This document shows, piece after piece, positions 1 through 11,216 of a stretch of DNA of 64,000 bases. Under the pieces are notes generated by a model, which did no database searches, was not told where the DNA came from, and worked only from the letters and a program-made list of their open reading frames with translations. Source of the DNA: Reticulascus tulasneorum (Eukaryota; Ascomycota; Sordariomycetes; Glomerellales; Reticulascaceae); NCBI GenBank assembly GCA_001557505.1, contig LSAX01000002.1, forward strand, positions 186,001-250,000, written 5' to 3'. A program made the position numbers and the translations under genes. Numbering within the stretch: position 1 is the stretch's first letter; every line of letters begins with the position of its first letter.

Positions 1-1331
1 GGTAATTATACAGCCTCCGGCAGTCTTTCATTCATACCGACGTGGCACACGCCTCTCACAAATCTCCCCCTCCAGATTGCGATGGAGAGTCCGACCGGAT
101 ACAAGGAAAGTTATGATCTGGGATATACAATGAGAACCAGGTACTATGTTCAGGGAGGCACAATTGTAGGCACTCACTGACGTCGCTAACGTGTAGATAT
201 CCCAACCTCTACACCGAAGGAGACGAATTCCTCGTGTGGGCTAACAACTACACACGCGTTCTTCAGACCGCGAAGATGTTTATGCGCGGCTTCCTCGGGG
301 ACAACGCTGCACTTTACGGAAAGGTTGTGTCTGTCACATCCAGAGGGTTCCCGGCTGGCATCGGCGACTCCCTCGGACCATCCGACATGTGTCCAAACTT
401 CAAAGATGTCAACGGCGGGGACCCAGGAACCACATGGAATGATATTTATATTCCCCCGATCATGGAACGCCTTCAGACTCTGATCGATGGGAATCTGACT
501 CTCGTTTCGGCCGACATAACATCGATTCCTTACATATGCGGGTTCGAAAGCCAAATCACTGGGCGACTATCTTCATTCTGCGACGTCTTCAACGATGAGG
601 AATTGCTGGATTTTGAGTATGCTCAGGATCTGCGGTACTGGTACGGAGTCGGACCTGGGAGTGGCTTGCCCGCTACGATCATGACACCGTACTTGAATTC
701 TATCATGGCACTTTTGACCCAAGGGCCTGGTATCAATGGCACTCGGGCCGATGGCAGCCAGTTCGAGGTGCCGCGGCTCATCATGTCGTTCCTGAATGAT
801 GGCCAATTGAATGAACTTGTCGCAGCCAGCGGGGTGTTCGATGAGCAGGCCCCTCTCCTGGGCACCGATAGAGATGATGGCAGGCTCTACGTCAGTAGTC
901 GGTTCACGACACAGAGGGGGACTATTGCATTCGAACGACTCAACTGCGTTGTTTCTGGGGATGACACAACCAGCGCTACATCGCAGACTGCTCAGCCTAC
1001 TGCTAGCCCAACGTCGTCTGGCGTGACCTCGAGGACATGCCAGAGACGCCCTGCATCTACTGCAACACCACTGCCGGGAGGTCTTCGGAATGCGACCTTT
1101 ATCCGTATTCGACTAAATGATGCGGTCTATCCGGTACCATTCTGCAAGAGTGGGCCAGGATCCTCGTGTCTTCTAGATGATTATACCAAGTATGTGACTG
1201 AAAAACTGGCATCGCAAGGAAACTGGATTACGAACTGCAATGTTACAACCCCTGGGGCTCCCACAATGGCTAAAGGGGCCAGCTTCTATACCGATCTTAC
1301 GGTGCCGTGGGTACAAACCATTGCGCCGTAG
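1..1331 (+). CDS. Histidine acid phosphatase (phytase-like), 5' end outside window
   Basis: Secreted histidine acid phosphatase family enzyme that hydrolyses phosphomonoesters outside the cell. The window starts inside the gene. Exons read as <1..140 and 197..1331; the 56-nt intron has a GCTAAC branch point and joins a TMRT segment to RYPNLYTEGDEF in frame. Family landmarks seen are WANNYTRVLQTA, a SFLNDGQL segment at the place of the usual catalytic HD pair, GVFDEQ, and a C-terminal block RLNDAVYPVPFCKSGPGSSC followed by GNW and KGASFYTDL, typical of fungal members. A serine/threonine-rich stretch of about 40 residues (SATSQTAQPTASPT and on) interrupts the region before that block. The N-terminal RHG nucleophile motif lies upstream of the window and cannot be checked. 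The proton-donor site reads N-D rather than H-D. The gene runs toward the ankyrin gene, with only 73 bp between the stops. Family assignment is strong; activity is inferred. Confidence 0.88.
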
Positions 1332-1404
1332 AGGGACTATGTGGATGCATACATGCCATATCTATTGATACAGATACCGCTAGATCTAATCTTCGCTCGA
1401 TAGC

Positions 1405-2157
1405 CTAATTCTTCCATCTCTCGAAAGCACCTGGAGGGTGGGTGGTAGACTTCAAAATGTCAACCATAGACTCTAATCCTGCCTCTTCTGCCATTTTCAA
1501 AACGCGACGCCTCCCTATCTCATACCCAGCACCAATGCTCGGCAGCAGTTCCACCACAGCCGTGTGCTCCAGCTTAACTGCATGCCTCAGTGTCCATGCA
1601 TCCCCCATTGCGACTCTGGCACCCGCATCTAGCATCTTCCGTAGCATCACCATGCTCCCTGTTTTTGCGGCGACCGTGAGTAGCGTGCCGCGGCGATACC
1701 CGCCCCGTTCGTTGGGATAGGCGCCACGCTCGAGCAAGAGATCGACGATGTCTCCATGCCCCGCCCTGACGGCGTATACGAGCGGTGTGCCCCAACCTGT
1801 CTCTTTGGCAGCCGGGTCTGCCTTGATCTCCAACAAATACCGTGCCATTACGATGTCGCCTGGTTTTGCCTTTGTCACGAGTTGTTCGGCTTTTGCATTC
1901 GGATCAAACTGGTTGAGAAAGCTACGCAGATACTGGTAGATCTCAGGGGACCGCGTTCTGCACATTCCACTTGCAATATAGAAATACAATTTGGATCCCG
2001 GCGCCAAACATCCAGGCTTCTCCCCCAGTACCAACATCGAGCGAGAAATCCTCTCATTCTTTTCATCGTTGTCGTTTTCGTCCTCCTCCTTCCCGCCACC
2101 GTTCTTTTTGAATGATATGATTGTGCGTGATGGCGGATACAGGGCTAATTGTACCAT
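1405..2157 (-). CDS. Ankyrin-repeat protein
   Basis: Intronless reading frame of 250 residues. Residues about 100-235 form three to four ankyrin-type repeats: GWGTPLVYAVRAGHGDIVDLLLERGA is followed by GTLLTVAAKTGSMVMLRKMLDAGA and then DAWTLRHAVKLEHTAVVELL. The N-terminal 40 residues are charged (GGGKEEDENDNDEKNE) and carry no signal peptide or membrane segment. Ankyrin repeats mediate protein-protein contacts, so no enzymatic role can be given and the partner is unknown. The start at 2157 is the first ATG of the open frame; a longer gene with an upstream exon is possible, but that side is occupied by the M3-peptidase remnant on the other strand. The upstream remnant starts within about 100 bp of this ATG, so the two genes are nearly back to back. 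Confidence 0.68.
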   Translation of the reverse strand: MVQLALYPPSRTIISFKKNGGGKEEDENDNDEKNERISRSMLVLGEKPGCLAPGSKLYFYIASGMCRTRSPEIYQYLRSFLNQFDPNAKAEQLVTKAKPGDIVMARYLLEIKADPAAKETGWGTPLVYAVRAGHGDIVDLLLERGAYPNERGGYRRGTLLTVAAKTGSMVMLRKMLDAGARVAMGDAWTLRHAVKLEHTAVVELLPSIGAGYEIGRRRVLKMAEEAGLESMVDILKSTTHPPGAFERWKN

Positions 2158-2250
2158 GTCTATATCTCCTCGAGTGGCTGCTCCCCTGAGCGATCCGGGT
2201 CCGATCTTAGAACGAAAGTTGACCCAATACTTGCTGGGCTCTGGATCTTC

Positions 2251-3199
2251 AAACTCAGGCAGAGCTTTGCTCAGACACCACGAAATCGTCTCTCTCTTCC
2301 ACGGTAAGCAATGCCATTCGTAGCTGATACTCGGACGAGGAATGCCTTAACTTATGCATCGTCTCCAGAACTTGGCCATGCTGTTCATGATCTCGTCTCA
2401 AGGACCTCAACCGTCAAATTCCACGGCCACAGAGCCCCCCGTGATTTTGTGGAGGCCCCTGCCGTAATGATGGACAATTGGTGCTGGATGAAGGATGAGT
2501 TGAAGCGCATAAGCTGCCATTACACAGCACTGGATCCCAAGTACCTAGAAAAGTGGCAAATTGATCATCCTGGACAGGCTGTGCCACCAAAGCGAATCCC
2601 GAACGAGATGCTAAACAGCCTTATCCACAGCCGCAACCTCAACAGAGGCATGTGGTTTACCCGTCAACTGTAAGCTGCTCCCTGACTTATCGCTCATCAA
2701 TCGGTAGTATATCGAGATTTGTTGATTATCTCTCTATCTAGTTTTGTTGCTCGCTTTGACATGGCGATTTACAATGTCCACAGTCAGGATGACTGCGCAA
2801 ACTTGGATATCACTGGGCTCTATTAGTATCTTTTGGAAAGATTGACGTATGTGCACACCTCGGATTTGCGAGGCCGTGGTCATCCATATTCAGACCTGGG
2901 ACACTTGATTTCCGGATACGATGCAGGGTACTATTCTTACCTTTGGTAGTCTGCCTCGCACAACCATAGCATCCTCTTGGGCCTCTTTCTAATTTTCATT
3001 GCTCAGTGCCCACGTCATCGCCGCAGATATCTTCAAAACCGCCTTCGCAGACGACCCGCGCAGCCAGGCGGCTTGGGCGAGATATCGTCGCAAAATACTC
3101 GAGTATGGCGGCAGCCGCGATCTTTCAGAGCTTCTGGAGGATTTCTTAGGTCATCCATTGAATCCAGAGGTTCTTCTTAGTGGTTTCAAAGCTGATTGA
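2251..3199 (+). pseudogene. M3 metallopeptidase (thimet oligopeptidase/saccharolysin family), 5'-truncated with in-frame stop
   Basis: Remnant of a zinc oligopeptidase. Reading exons about 2251-2303, 2369-2669, 2742-2945 and 3007-3199 restores the C-terminal catalytic half of family M3. It contains HHEIVSLF then the zinc motif HELGHAVH (split by the first intron), RDFVEAPAVMMDNWCW, RQLFVARFDM, a GYDAGYYSYL segment and the closing EYGGSRDLSELLEDFLG. Splice sites are canonical and frames agree across all three introns. Two defects are visible. First, the N-terminal part of the family (several hundred residues) has no counterpart upstream, where an ankyrin gene lies on the other strand. Second, codon 2824-2826 is TAG in the middle of the conserved DITGLY segment. 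A 51-nt in-frame GT...AG segment (2776-2826) could remove the stop but would also delete conserved residues. The C-terminus is otherwise intact, so decay looks recent. Confidence 0.8.
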
Positions 3200-4181
3200 T
3201 GACAAATATCTTCCCAATCCTGCCATAGCACATCTCTTGGCATAAGGTCAAGACAAGACTGCGGAGCACTCGCCATCGACATGTCCTACGGATATAGTCC
3301 GCAGATAGCTATTTCACTCAGAGATGTCTGTCACTTGGGAAATCATGGGTGGCACTACCAACTAGGTAGCTACGATGGTTATAGATCCTCGGCCACCACA
3401 TCGAACAAAGGCGTAATATTACGCAATGAAGTCGTATGATGTCTAGCATTCACCGGAAATACGGTTCTTGAAAGTCTATGGCACATTTTAGTTAACTCCC
3501 CATCCTACTTCCATTCGATTCTGAATCGAAAGCTCAAGGTACTGAATGGTCACCCTTTGAAAAGCAATGTACGAAATTCTACCAGCTTACGTTGTTATGA
3601 GCGCCATTTGAAGGGCCTAACATCATTGGTAGAAGTGAGCTGCAAGCAGGCGGTCTCTTCAAATTCAGCCTAATTTTGCTCATTTGTTTGCTCATGAAAT
3701 CTTCACACTTCCGCGGGCTGGGGCGACCATGAGTTACAATCTGATTGTCTACAACCAACACGACCATGGTGGCCATTTTGAGGTACTGCCTAGTTAGTCA
3801 AAGTGAAGAGTGCTTCTTTGCCCTGCAAACACACGGGTCGAGGTCATACCGCTGTAGTCATGATAATTAGATGTGCTGCATATTACGTAGCAGTTATAAA
3901 AGAAGAGAGAAACAGCCCGTCTGACCCTTGCGATTGGCAAGTGACATGCTCGGCGATGTTACGCAGCGTGGGATGGAAGAAGTACCCGATGCACGGATTT
4001 ATAGAGCGGAAGAAGATATGACCCGACTCATTCTGCTGAAGGCGGGACGGAGGACCTATGAGATCTGCTCTTGGCAATCCGATCTTTATAAATGCGATCA
4101 CAGCCCACTTGCTTCTATGCAAGCTCTATGCGTGAAATGTCACTTGCTCGTGTTCCTTAGCTTTCCTAAGTTTTCAATACA
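3200..4181. other. Gene-free stretch
   Basis: Moderately AT-rich intergenic DNA between the M3 remnant and the small secreted protein. Only short unconvincing frames are present, without signal peptides or family motifs. The only feature I can support is the TATA element near 4087. Confidence 0.5.
4087..4092 (+). promoter_or_regulatory. TATA box of the small secreted protein gene
   Basis: TATAAA lies 90 bp upstream of the ATG at 4182, the usual distance for a fungal TATA promoter driving a highly inducible secreted-protein gene. Inferred from position only. Confidence 0.45.
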
Positions 4182-4610
4182 ATGAAGCTCGTTAACACCG
4201 CTCTGTTCCTTCTTGTCCCGACCTTTATCCACGGCACACCAACCCCAGCAGATCCGCCCTTTCTCCCCAAACGTGATGTTGAATGCTGGATCGTGTACGG
4301 GGACTCGCGAGGCTGTTATCGCGATCCCAATTTTAACCACCAGGTTGGGACGCTTGTAAAGGGGCCCAGTTTTGGTGTGGCATGCGATACTGCTGGCGAA
4401 GGCGGCACTTGGCTCTTCGTGGCGGCATATACCTGCTATGTCAAAGCCAGTTTCGTCAACTCGGCGTGTCCAGGTAAGACCTTACAGTTTGTTAATTCAT
4501 ATTCGCCTCGGATTCCCAAGTTGGACTCCGTCCTTCGTACGCTCCCATTTTCAGATCATTACTTGGCTGACTAAACCTGCACAGGACAAGTCCCAGATTG
4601 TGCAGTTTAG
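4182..4610 (+). CDS. Small secreted cysteine-containing protein with SH3b-like pattern
   Basis: Two exons, 4182..4473 and 4585..4610, joined by a 111-nt intron with a GCTGAC/CTAAAC branch region; unspliced reading would give an unrelated tail. The 105-residue product has a signal peptide (MKLVNTALFLLVPTFIHG), a short propeptide ending in a Lys-Arg Kex2 site at residues 30-31, and a mature domain of about 74 residues with six cysteines. The mature part reads like a bacterial-type SH3 (SH3b) domain of secreted fungal proteins: a Cys-Tyr-Arg segment replacing the RSGP motif, then VGTLVKGPSF, a central Cys, GTWLFV, and YVKASFV followed by two closing cysteines. SH3b domains bind cell-wall peptides or act as anchors; no substrate can be inferred here. 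It could be an effector or a secreted antimicrobial-type protein. Export is well supported, the domain call moderately. Confidence 0.8.
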
Positions 4611-6080
4611 GCATTATTATCTGCTTGAACCGCCCCCGGCTGTGAGATTGAAGATATCTTGGAAGTATCATATGATGTCAAGCTGCTGTGTCCAGATGAT
4701 ATCAGGGTATGCACTAGGTCTAAATTCAAGGGCAGGCAACAGCATGGGTTGTATTCGAGAAGAGTGACCAAATGTGTCGCATATAACACGCATATCAAAA
4801 TACAGCACACAATCCCTCGCGAAGTCGAGATGTCGTCACCGTCTACGCTGGTGCAATAACGCCTCTCTTTGGTCTATTCAAGTCCATATCTTCTTGGCCG
4901 GTCTCTGGAAAATAGAGGACAGTAAAATCTCGAGATCATGTTCGTCTGCAATCTTATATGTTTTGATCTGGTAGCTTCGCATTCGGAATCGCAGGCATCA
5001 TTAATCTTGTTTCCTAGCAATCTGGCCAACCAACAACACAGCCCTTCTAATAACAAATCATCATGATTACCAAAACTGTTATTATCCAGCCATTCTCTTC
5101 CCTTGGATTATCGTCTCAACGCTGGACATGTTGAAGCTGAAGGCAACTATCACCACAACACGAGCCAAGCTAGGTGACACCAAGCGCTAAATTATTATGT
5201 GGAAAGCGTTAGAACGTGGGTAATTGTAGGATCACGTCCTGCTGTGCTACCGAGAGACTTAGGCTATCAACACTTTCCAGCCACGTAAACGCGTCAACAA
5301 CCTATACGTAGTACAGTAGAGTATTCATGAAACCATGTTCTGCTCTGCTACCAAGGAAATGTGACACCGTAAACGGATGCATAAGAGGAAAGAACTTCCT
5401 GGTATCAACAAATTTAAGATGATAATATTGTATCATAGCACCTCTCGGTGCTTGCAGGGTCCTCTTGGACAGGGTGCTTTTATCGAAAGAATGACTGGTG
5501 TGCTCACTTGTGCATTGAAACAGGCTGGGCAACTTTGCTTTTGCTTCTCCTTACATGTAAAATGGTTTACTTATGTAGTATTAACGTAATATAGATACAA
5601 GTATAGCAGGCAAGTATAATTGAATGAACCGCCGGAGACCAGCAACAAGCTGCTTAGCGGCTGGCAGACATGGGTTATACATCGTGCTCCATGCACCCTA
5701 TTTCGCAGGCTTCTGTGGCAATGGCCTCGGTGACTGTGTAATCACGCTCAGGCTAAACCTCGTCTCATTTCGCAATGCGCCGCAGACGGGGTAGATGACA
5801 TGAGTTCAATATGCAGTCGCCTCGGGCTGACTAATAGCCAATCCCACACCTGTGCGATGATTGGCCATTCCTCAGACACACCTCCAAGTACATGGCTTCA
5901 TTGGGTACAAGGATTTGTCAGGATTCACGGAGACATGTTCCTTGCCACTCTTGGTGATTACTACTTAATCGATGTGGGGCGTTGTTAAACTTCATTCAAC
6001 TTAATTCTGTCAAGCGCTCAATGCTGATGTGAGGAAGACAACCTCATGCGATTCGGTTCCGAAGGCACAGGGAAACCACT
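4611..6080. other. Gene-free stretch
   Basis: About 1.5 kb of AT-rich intergenic DNA upstream of the Zn2Cys6 regulator. I see only short frames without recognisable domains, and no repeat or RNA gene. Confidence 0.5.
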
Positions 6081-8191
6081 ATGACCGACCCCTCCGCCAA
6101 CTTCGGACAGATTCCTCAGCATCAGAGGATCATTGCAGCCAATGCATTACCTGCCGCCAATATTGTGACACATAATACTAGCACCGCCCTTCGAGACCAG
6201 TTTCGTCCTTTGTGGCCCGTCTCCTCGGCCGGTTCCCAGCAAATTCGGGCGTCATCTCCGCCCTCCAGAGCTGGTTACGCGTTGAGGACATCAATAGCGT
6301 GTGTTCATTGCCGAAGCCAGCATATCAGATGTGATGGAAATAAACCAACCTGTGATCAATGCAAATCGGATGGGAGGCCGTGTTCTTACGCAAAATCACG
6401 TCGCCGTGGCTTCACTAAACCGAAGCAACAGCAATCGAGAAAAGAAGAGACTCAGGTAGCTGGGGCTGAACCCCTAGTGGCCGGGTATGGGGGAACCGCA
6501 TCTAAAGGGCCAGTAGATTTGACTTCCAATTCAGTTTCTTCAATACAACGAAGCGATCAACCTCCAGTAATCGTCTCGTCCAATGCCTCTAATGGTATTG
6601 CCGACTACACGTCGCTCGGGGGCACAGATCAAAATACCAACCCACAGAAACTGATAGACTTGTATTATGAATTCTTTCACAAGTCCCATCCTTTCATTCT
6701 GCCTCAAAAACAGTTGATGGAGCGGTTGGAATTGGAGAACACAGGAATTGAGGGTCGGCCGGCGCAGCGCTCTCTCCTCAGCCTGATGTTGTGCATACCT
6801 TATGTCGGGTGCTCGTATACTGATAACGTATCCTCGGAGTTGATCAAGCAACGGGCAACGTCGGCTGTTTTTGAGAACGAAATCGTCCAGGATGGGTTTC
6901 TTGTACAAGCCTACTTGCTGCTATCTGTGGGTCATCATTGCAATGATGATCTCGTTGGTGCCAGCGAGGTTTTGGATGCCGCAGTTCGTGTGGCACTTAG
7001 CATCGGGATGAATCGTCAAGAATATGCCGTGCAGCAAGGCGAAGGGAACCCGATCTTGGAAGAAAGCTGGAGGAGAACGTGGTGGAGCTTATACATCGTC
7101 GATTGCCTTTTTGCAGGGATTCGTTACTCTCCGTCGTTTGCATTACAGACCGTAATAGGCAACGTAGACCTCCCATGCGAGGAAGAAGACTATATACTAG
7201 GAGTAAGTTCCAGAATCATTCTATACCTGCCATCAAAAGCTAATCGATTATAGGATATTCCAAGATCTCACACTTTGAACGAGTATAGAAATCGAGATTT
7301 TGCTGATGAGGAGATCATATTTTCTTCATTTAGCTACTTAATCGAGGCTGCCATACTGCTTGGCTCTGTCTTTGCTGTTGCAGGGGGCGTCAGCGAGTCC
7401 GCCGACAGGGATATTGCCCGAGTTGACATAAGTATAGTGAGCTGGACTCTTAACCTCCCAAAGCAGAAGTCACAACTTGTAAAATCGGATGGAACTCTGG
7501 ATGAATTGCTTTTTGCGGCTCATATGATAGTCAACACGTAAGCAGGAGCTGGCCAACCAGACTGACCATTTTCTTTTCGGACGCCATAAAGCCTACCTCA
7601 AAATCTGACGGATTAGAAGAGAACACACACACTGACAGAAACTTTAGAGGTGGTGTTCATCTTCACAGGCCTCGCTCTCAGTTGGCTCGAAGTCCAATAG
7701 AAGCGCTGGTTAGATGTGTTGTTCCAGGAGACCCCAAGGCGGAACTAGTAAATCGACAACAGTCATCTGCATTCCACACCGCCAAAACTCTTCTTGCTGC
7801 AAAAGCGGCTATCACACTTTTCGCTCTTCCCACATCGTTGACAGCCCATTCACCACTTTTGCTATGCGGCCTCTCGTACGCAACAACCGCGTACATATCT
7901 GCATGCGCCTTGGTCTTCGAAGGCGACTTTTACCAAGAAGCACGAGATCTTGTCCGTGTCACTATTGGTGCTTTCAAGCGCTACAAAGATTACTTCGCAA
8001 TCAGTCTAAGAGCTTTTCAGTTGTTAAAGAAGCTTGCGAGAGACGTATTTACGATGGATAACTTCAACGCCATGTCCAACCTTTATGCAGCATCAAACCA
8101 CCCCGTCGACGAGATCGATCTTTTACTTGACTCTGAAATGTTCGCAGATATCTTTCGACAGTTGGAGACGGTTGATGCCTCGTGGATCTGA
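6081..8191 (+). CDS. Zn2Cys6 fungal-specific transcription factor
   Basis: Nuclear regulator of 649 residues. Exons 6081..7202, 7254..7537 and 7648..8191 join in frame through introns of 51 and 110 nt. Residues about 74-100 hold the binuclear zinc cluster CX2CX6CX6CX2CX6C (ACVHCRSQHIRC then CDQCKSDGRPC), followed by a basic RRRG stretch that usually contributes to DNA contact. The fungal_trans middle homology region begins near residue 190 (LYYEFFHKSHPF), with the typical SWRRTWWSLYIVDCLFAG segment and, in the last exon, HLHRPRSQL. The first 70 residues are low-complexity. It lies upstream of, and on the same strand as, an SDR and a methyltransferase, so it may control them, but that is inference. 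The end of each exon was chosen because conserved segments continue without loss. Assignment is firm; the target pathway is unknown. Confidence 0.92.
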
Positions 8192-8840
8192 TCGACTTAT
8201 GTTCCATTGGGATGATCAAAGCCTCTCTTTCTGGCACAGCGATCTTTGCTGATACCCATTCTCCCAGAACTACATCCCTAACCCGAAATGAGCAACTTTA
8301 ACTTGGAGGAAATCTGGATATACCATATTATTTGTACCTAGAAATGCAACTGCCTGTAGAATGATTATTAGTAGTCTTCCTTAAATAATTGCCAACAAAG
8401 TTCAAAGGGTTCTTGGTTTCCGTTCCCAGAAGAGTCGGGAATCTGACAATGATCAATTGCAGTAGTTCCAGATTTGAAAATCGACATGATTATCCTTTTT
8501 AAGTAAGGGACTTGCCCTGCCTTTATTGATAACCTGCGTAATTGTACTTCCAGCATTCTGGATGTTCCTGAGGTTGGCCACGTAGGCTATTAGTCATCAG
8601 CTGGCTCGACCTTTGAGCCTCATATTCTCTTCAATTTCAAAAAGACGACTGGGTATTAGTCATCGGGAATTATCTTGATCTGCAAATCTGGTTGGTAGTA
8701 CTTATGAACTTTGTCCGGAGTTCTGTGATGTATGAAAAGGGATAAAAGGGGATGAATATCTCCAAAGTTATTGAAAATGTCAACCACATTCCCATATCAA
8801 GCCCGCCCATTCATCAACATAATCTTAAAATATTATCCTC
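8192..8840. other. Gene-free stretch
   Basis: AT-rich spacer of 650 bp between the regulator and the SDR gene. It presumably holds the 3' end of one and the promoter of the other. No coding signal is seen. Confidence 0.5.
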
Positions 8841-9909
8841 ATGTCTCAATTCAATTTCAACACCACTGGCGAGGAAGTAGCGAAAGCCTTTCCGGAGAGA
8901 GTAAGGGGAAAGATCAGTTGGTTCCCTTGAAGTAATTCTGTGTTCTTAGTTGGCTTCTAATCAACTGGCAGTTGCCATCACTGGTCCGAGCAATGGTGGA
9001 CTTGGTGCTCAAGCAGCCATTGACCTGGCTACTCAGCACCCCTATACTGTGCTGCTCCTTGGCCGCAATCTCACCAAAATTCAACTAGTACTGGATTCCA
9101 TCAAACATGCTAGCCCTAGTACTATTACACACTTCGTACCAATCGACCTCTCCTCTATCGTCTCCGTCCGCGAGGCCGCCCACCGGGTCATCGATCTTAT
9201 TCCGCACCTCGACGTGCTTATCAACAATGCCGCTGTCATGGCCCTTCCCACATATAAAACTGCCCCAAATTTCAAATATGTGGAACTGCAGTTCGCATCT
9301 AACCACCTGGGTCACTTCCTTCTCACTAACCTCCTTCTCCCATTAATCTCCACAGCGGGAGAAGGACGAATCGTAAACGTGTCATCCGAGGGACATTGCT
9401 TTAGCGGGCCGTATCTCAGGGACATTGACGACATTAACTATTCGGGAGGCAGAGAGTACAATGAATGGGAGGCGTATGGATTGAGCAAGTCAGCGAACGT
9501 GTTATTTACACGCTCGTTAGCAACAAAACTGGAGAGCCGTGGCATTCGAGCATACTCTTTGCACCCTGGTAATGTCATTGGCACGAATCTAGTAGACCAC
9601 CTTAAGGACGCCACCGACTGGAGTGTGGGTATGAAGCTTTTTGCAAAGAGCAGTAAGTCAGATTATCATTCTTGAGGATTCCCAGAGGCTTATTTACCAG
9701 AACGTGACCCCCCGAAGCCAAAAACGATACAAGAAGGAGCTGCAACAACTGTGGCTGCAGCTTTGGATCCAAGTTTGGATAACTTCTCAGGAGCGTATTT
9801 GATTGATTGCAAGGTGGCACGGGCAACAGAGTTTGCCTTTGATAAGAAAAACGCGGAAATCCTATGGTCTTTGAGCGAGGAGCTGGTAGAGGAAAAGTTC
9901 AACTTGTAG
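8841..9909 (+). CDS. Short-chain dehydrogenase/reductase (retinol-dehydrogenase-like)
   Basis: NAD(P)-dependent oxidoreductase of 323 residues. Exons are 8841..8900, 8950..9652 and 9701..9909. The first exon gives a typical family N-terminus (MSQFNFNTTGEEVAKAFPER); the frame after the 49-nt intron lacks its own ATG, which is why the start is placed at 8841. Seen in order: cofactor motif TGPSNGGLG near residue 31, NNAAVMA near 115, the catalytic serine region VNVSSEG near 165, and the catalytic YGLSK (Tyr196, Lys200). The glycine motif carries an asparagine and an extra glycine, as in fungal SDRs of this branch. The last exon supplies the C-terminal helix region. The substrate is unknown. It sits between a Zn2Cys6 regulator and a SAM methyltransferase on the same strand, compatible with a small tailoring module. 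Confidence 0.9.
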
Positions 9910-10335
9910 CGCGGTATTTTGGAATTGATACTTGTGTGGGTTGAAACGATGACCATATAGCTCACTTATTGTCTGTTTGCATCTCAATGCAACCTCCACG
10001 TTGCACCTGTTATTTCAACTAGCTGTGGCTTAATTTTATACTGCGAAGACAATCCCACTACAGAAAAGCTCGCAGCTTGCGGAAGATGAGTGGTGTGCTA
10101 ATCAATACGAGTATAGCGCTCGCTCGTGGAGCAATTTAGGTTCCAGGGAACTGGACAAAGGTGACACGTGCGAGGTAAGACGAGCCTCAACTCCTGCTTA
10201 ATCTTCGAAACTGGAAATCTTGGTCTGCGGCGGGAAAGTCCACTTCAAGCACGTAGGAAACTCTTCACGTGATTCTTCTCTCAATCTATCAAGCCGAGTT
10301 CGCGAGCAAAAATTATTTCGGCACTCATTCACACG
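9910..10335. other. Short intergenic stretch
   Basis: Spacer between the SDR and the methyltransferase, both on the plus strand. It presumably holds the promoter of the methyltransferase; nothing else is recognised. Confidence 0.45.
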
Positions 10336-11216
10336 ATGGATCAAACCACTGGTAAGCCGCGTAACCCCGCCCCTCAAGCCATCCACCACGAGTTGCGGTC
10401 AGCGGAGAACAGCGCCGCCTATCTCCTAGCCAAGCTTGCATTGATGAGAGACAGCAATCCGAATCTGATGCTTCTGGACGTCGGCGCTGGCTCGGGCACT
10501 ATCTCAGTAGCCTTCGCAAAGATCATCCCAGATGGACAAGTCACCGCCACCGACCTAAATAAGAACATCTTGTCACGTGCCCACGCCATCGCCGAAGATG
10601 CCGGGGTCAAGAATATCGGGTTTTCGCAGGCAGATGTATATAAGCTTCCCTTTGCCGACGGTACTTTTGACGTCACCCACTGCCATCAAGTGCTCTGCCA
10701 CCTGAAGGCACCATGGGATGCGCTGCGCGAGATGGTGCGAGTGACGAAGCCAGGTGGTGTCATCGCCGCTCGTGAGGGTGACTTTGAGACGGAGTGCATT
10801 TGGCCCGAGCTGCCTGAACTTGCCAAGTTCCACAACTTTGTTGCCGAGCTCATGAAAACTACCGGCGGGAGCCCTACCGCGGGCCGGCAGCTGCTTTCGT
10901 GGGCTCTGAAAGCCGGAGTAGCGCGACACCAGACCACTTTAAGCTACGGCACTTGGTTCTACAATGCACCAGCCGACAAGAGAGTCTGGGGTAGGTCTAT
11001 TCACATACCACGAAGCCAGAATTCTGATTCATGACCATCACAGCACAGGCAATGGTGGAACAAGTTCGAGGTGGCAAGCTTCGCAAGGCAGGGCTCGAAC
11101 TTGGACTGGCTCAGGAAAATGACCTGGATGAAATGGCCAGCGCCTGGGTAGAGTGGCTGGGAAGAGAGGATGCAAGTCTGAGCATGATGCATGGGGAGAT
11201 TCTCATCCAGAAATAG
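10336..11216 (+). CDS. Class I SAM-dependent methyltransferase (UbiE/COQ5-like)
   Basis: Cytosolic-type methyltransferase of 275 residues. Exons 10336..10990 and 11044..11216 are joined by a 53-nt intron. The acceptor used is the first of two nearby CAG sites, because only it keeps VWAQAMVEQVRGG in frame. The SAM-binding motif I LLDVGAGSGT is at residues 46-55, an acidic motif II (TATDLN) follows, then the post-motif region FADGTFDVTHCHQVLCHL and the LREMVRVTKPGGV motif typical of UbiE-type enzymes. There is no targeting sequence. Family members methylate small molecules, including polyketides and quinones; the substrate cannot be named here. It is the third plus-strand gene after a Zn2Cys6 factor and an SDR, and ends 314 bp from the convergent subtilase. 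The class call is firm, the pathway role is inference. Confidence 0.92.

Noticed and set aside
8950..9675. SDR starting at a TTG codon
   Set aside because: The TTG is the first codon of exon 2; an upstream exon with ATG at 8841 supplies the family N-terminus.
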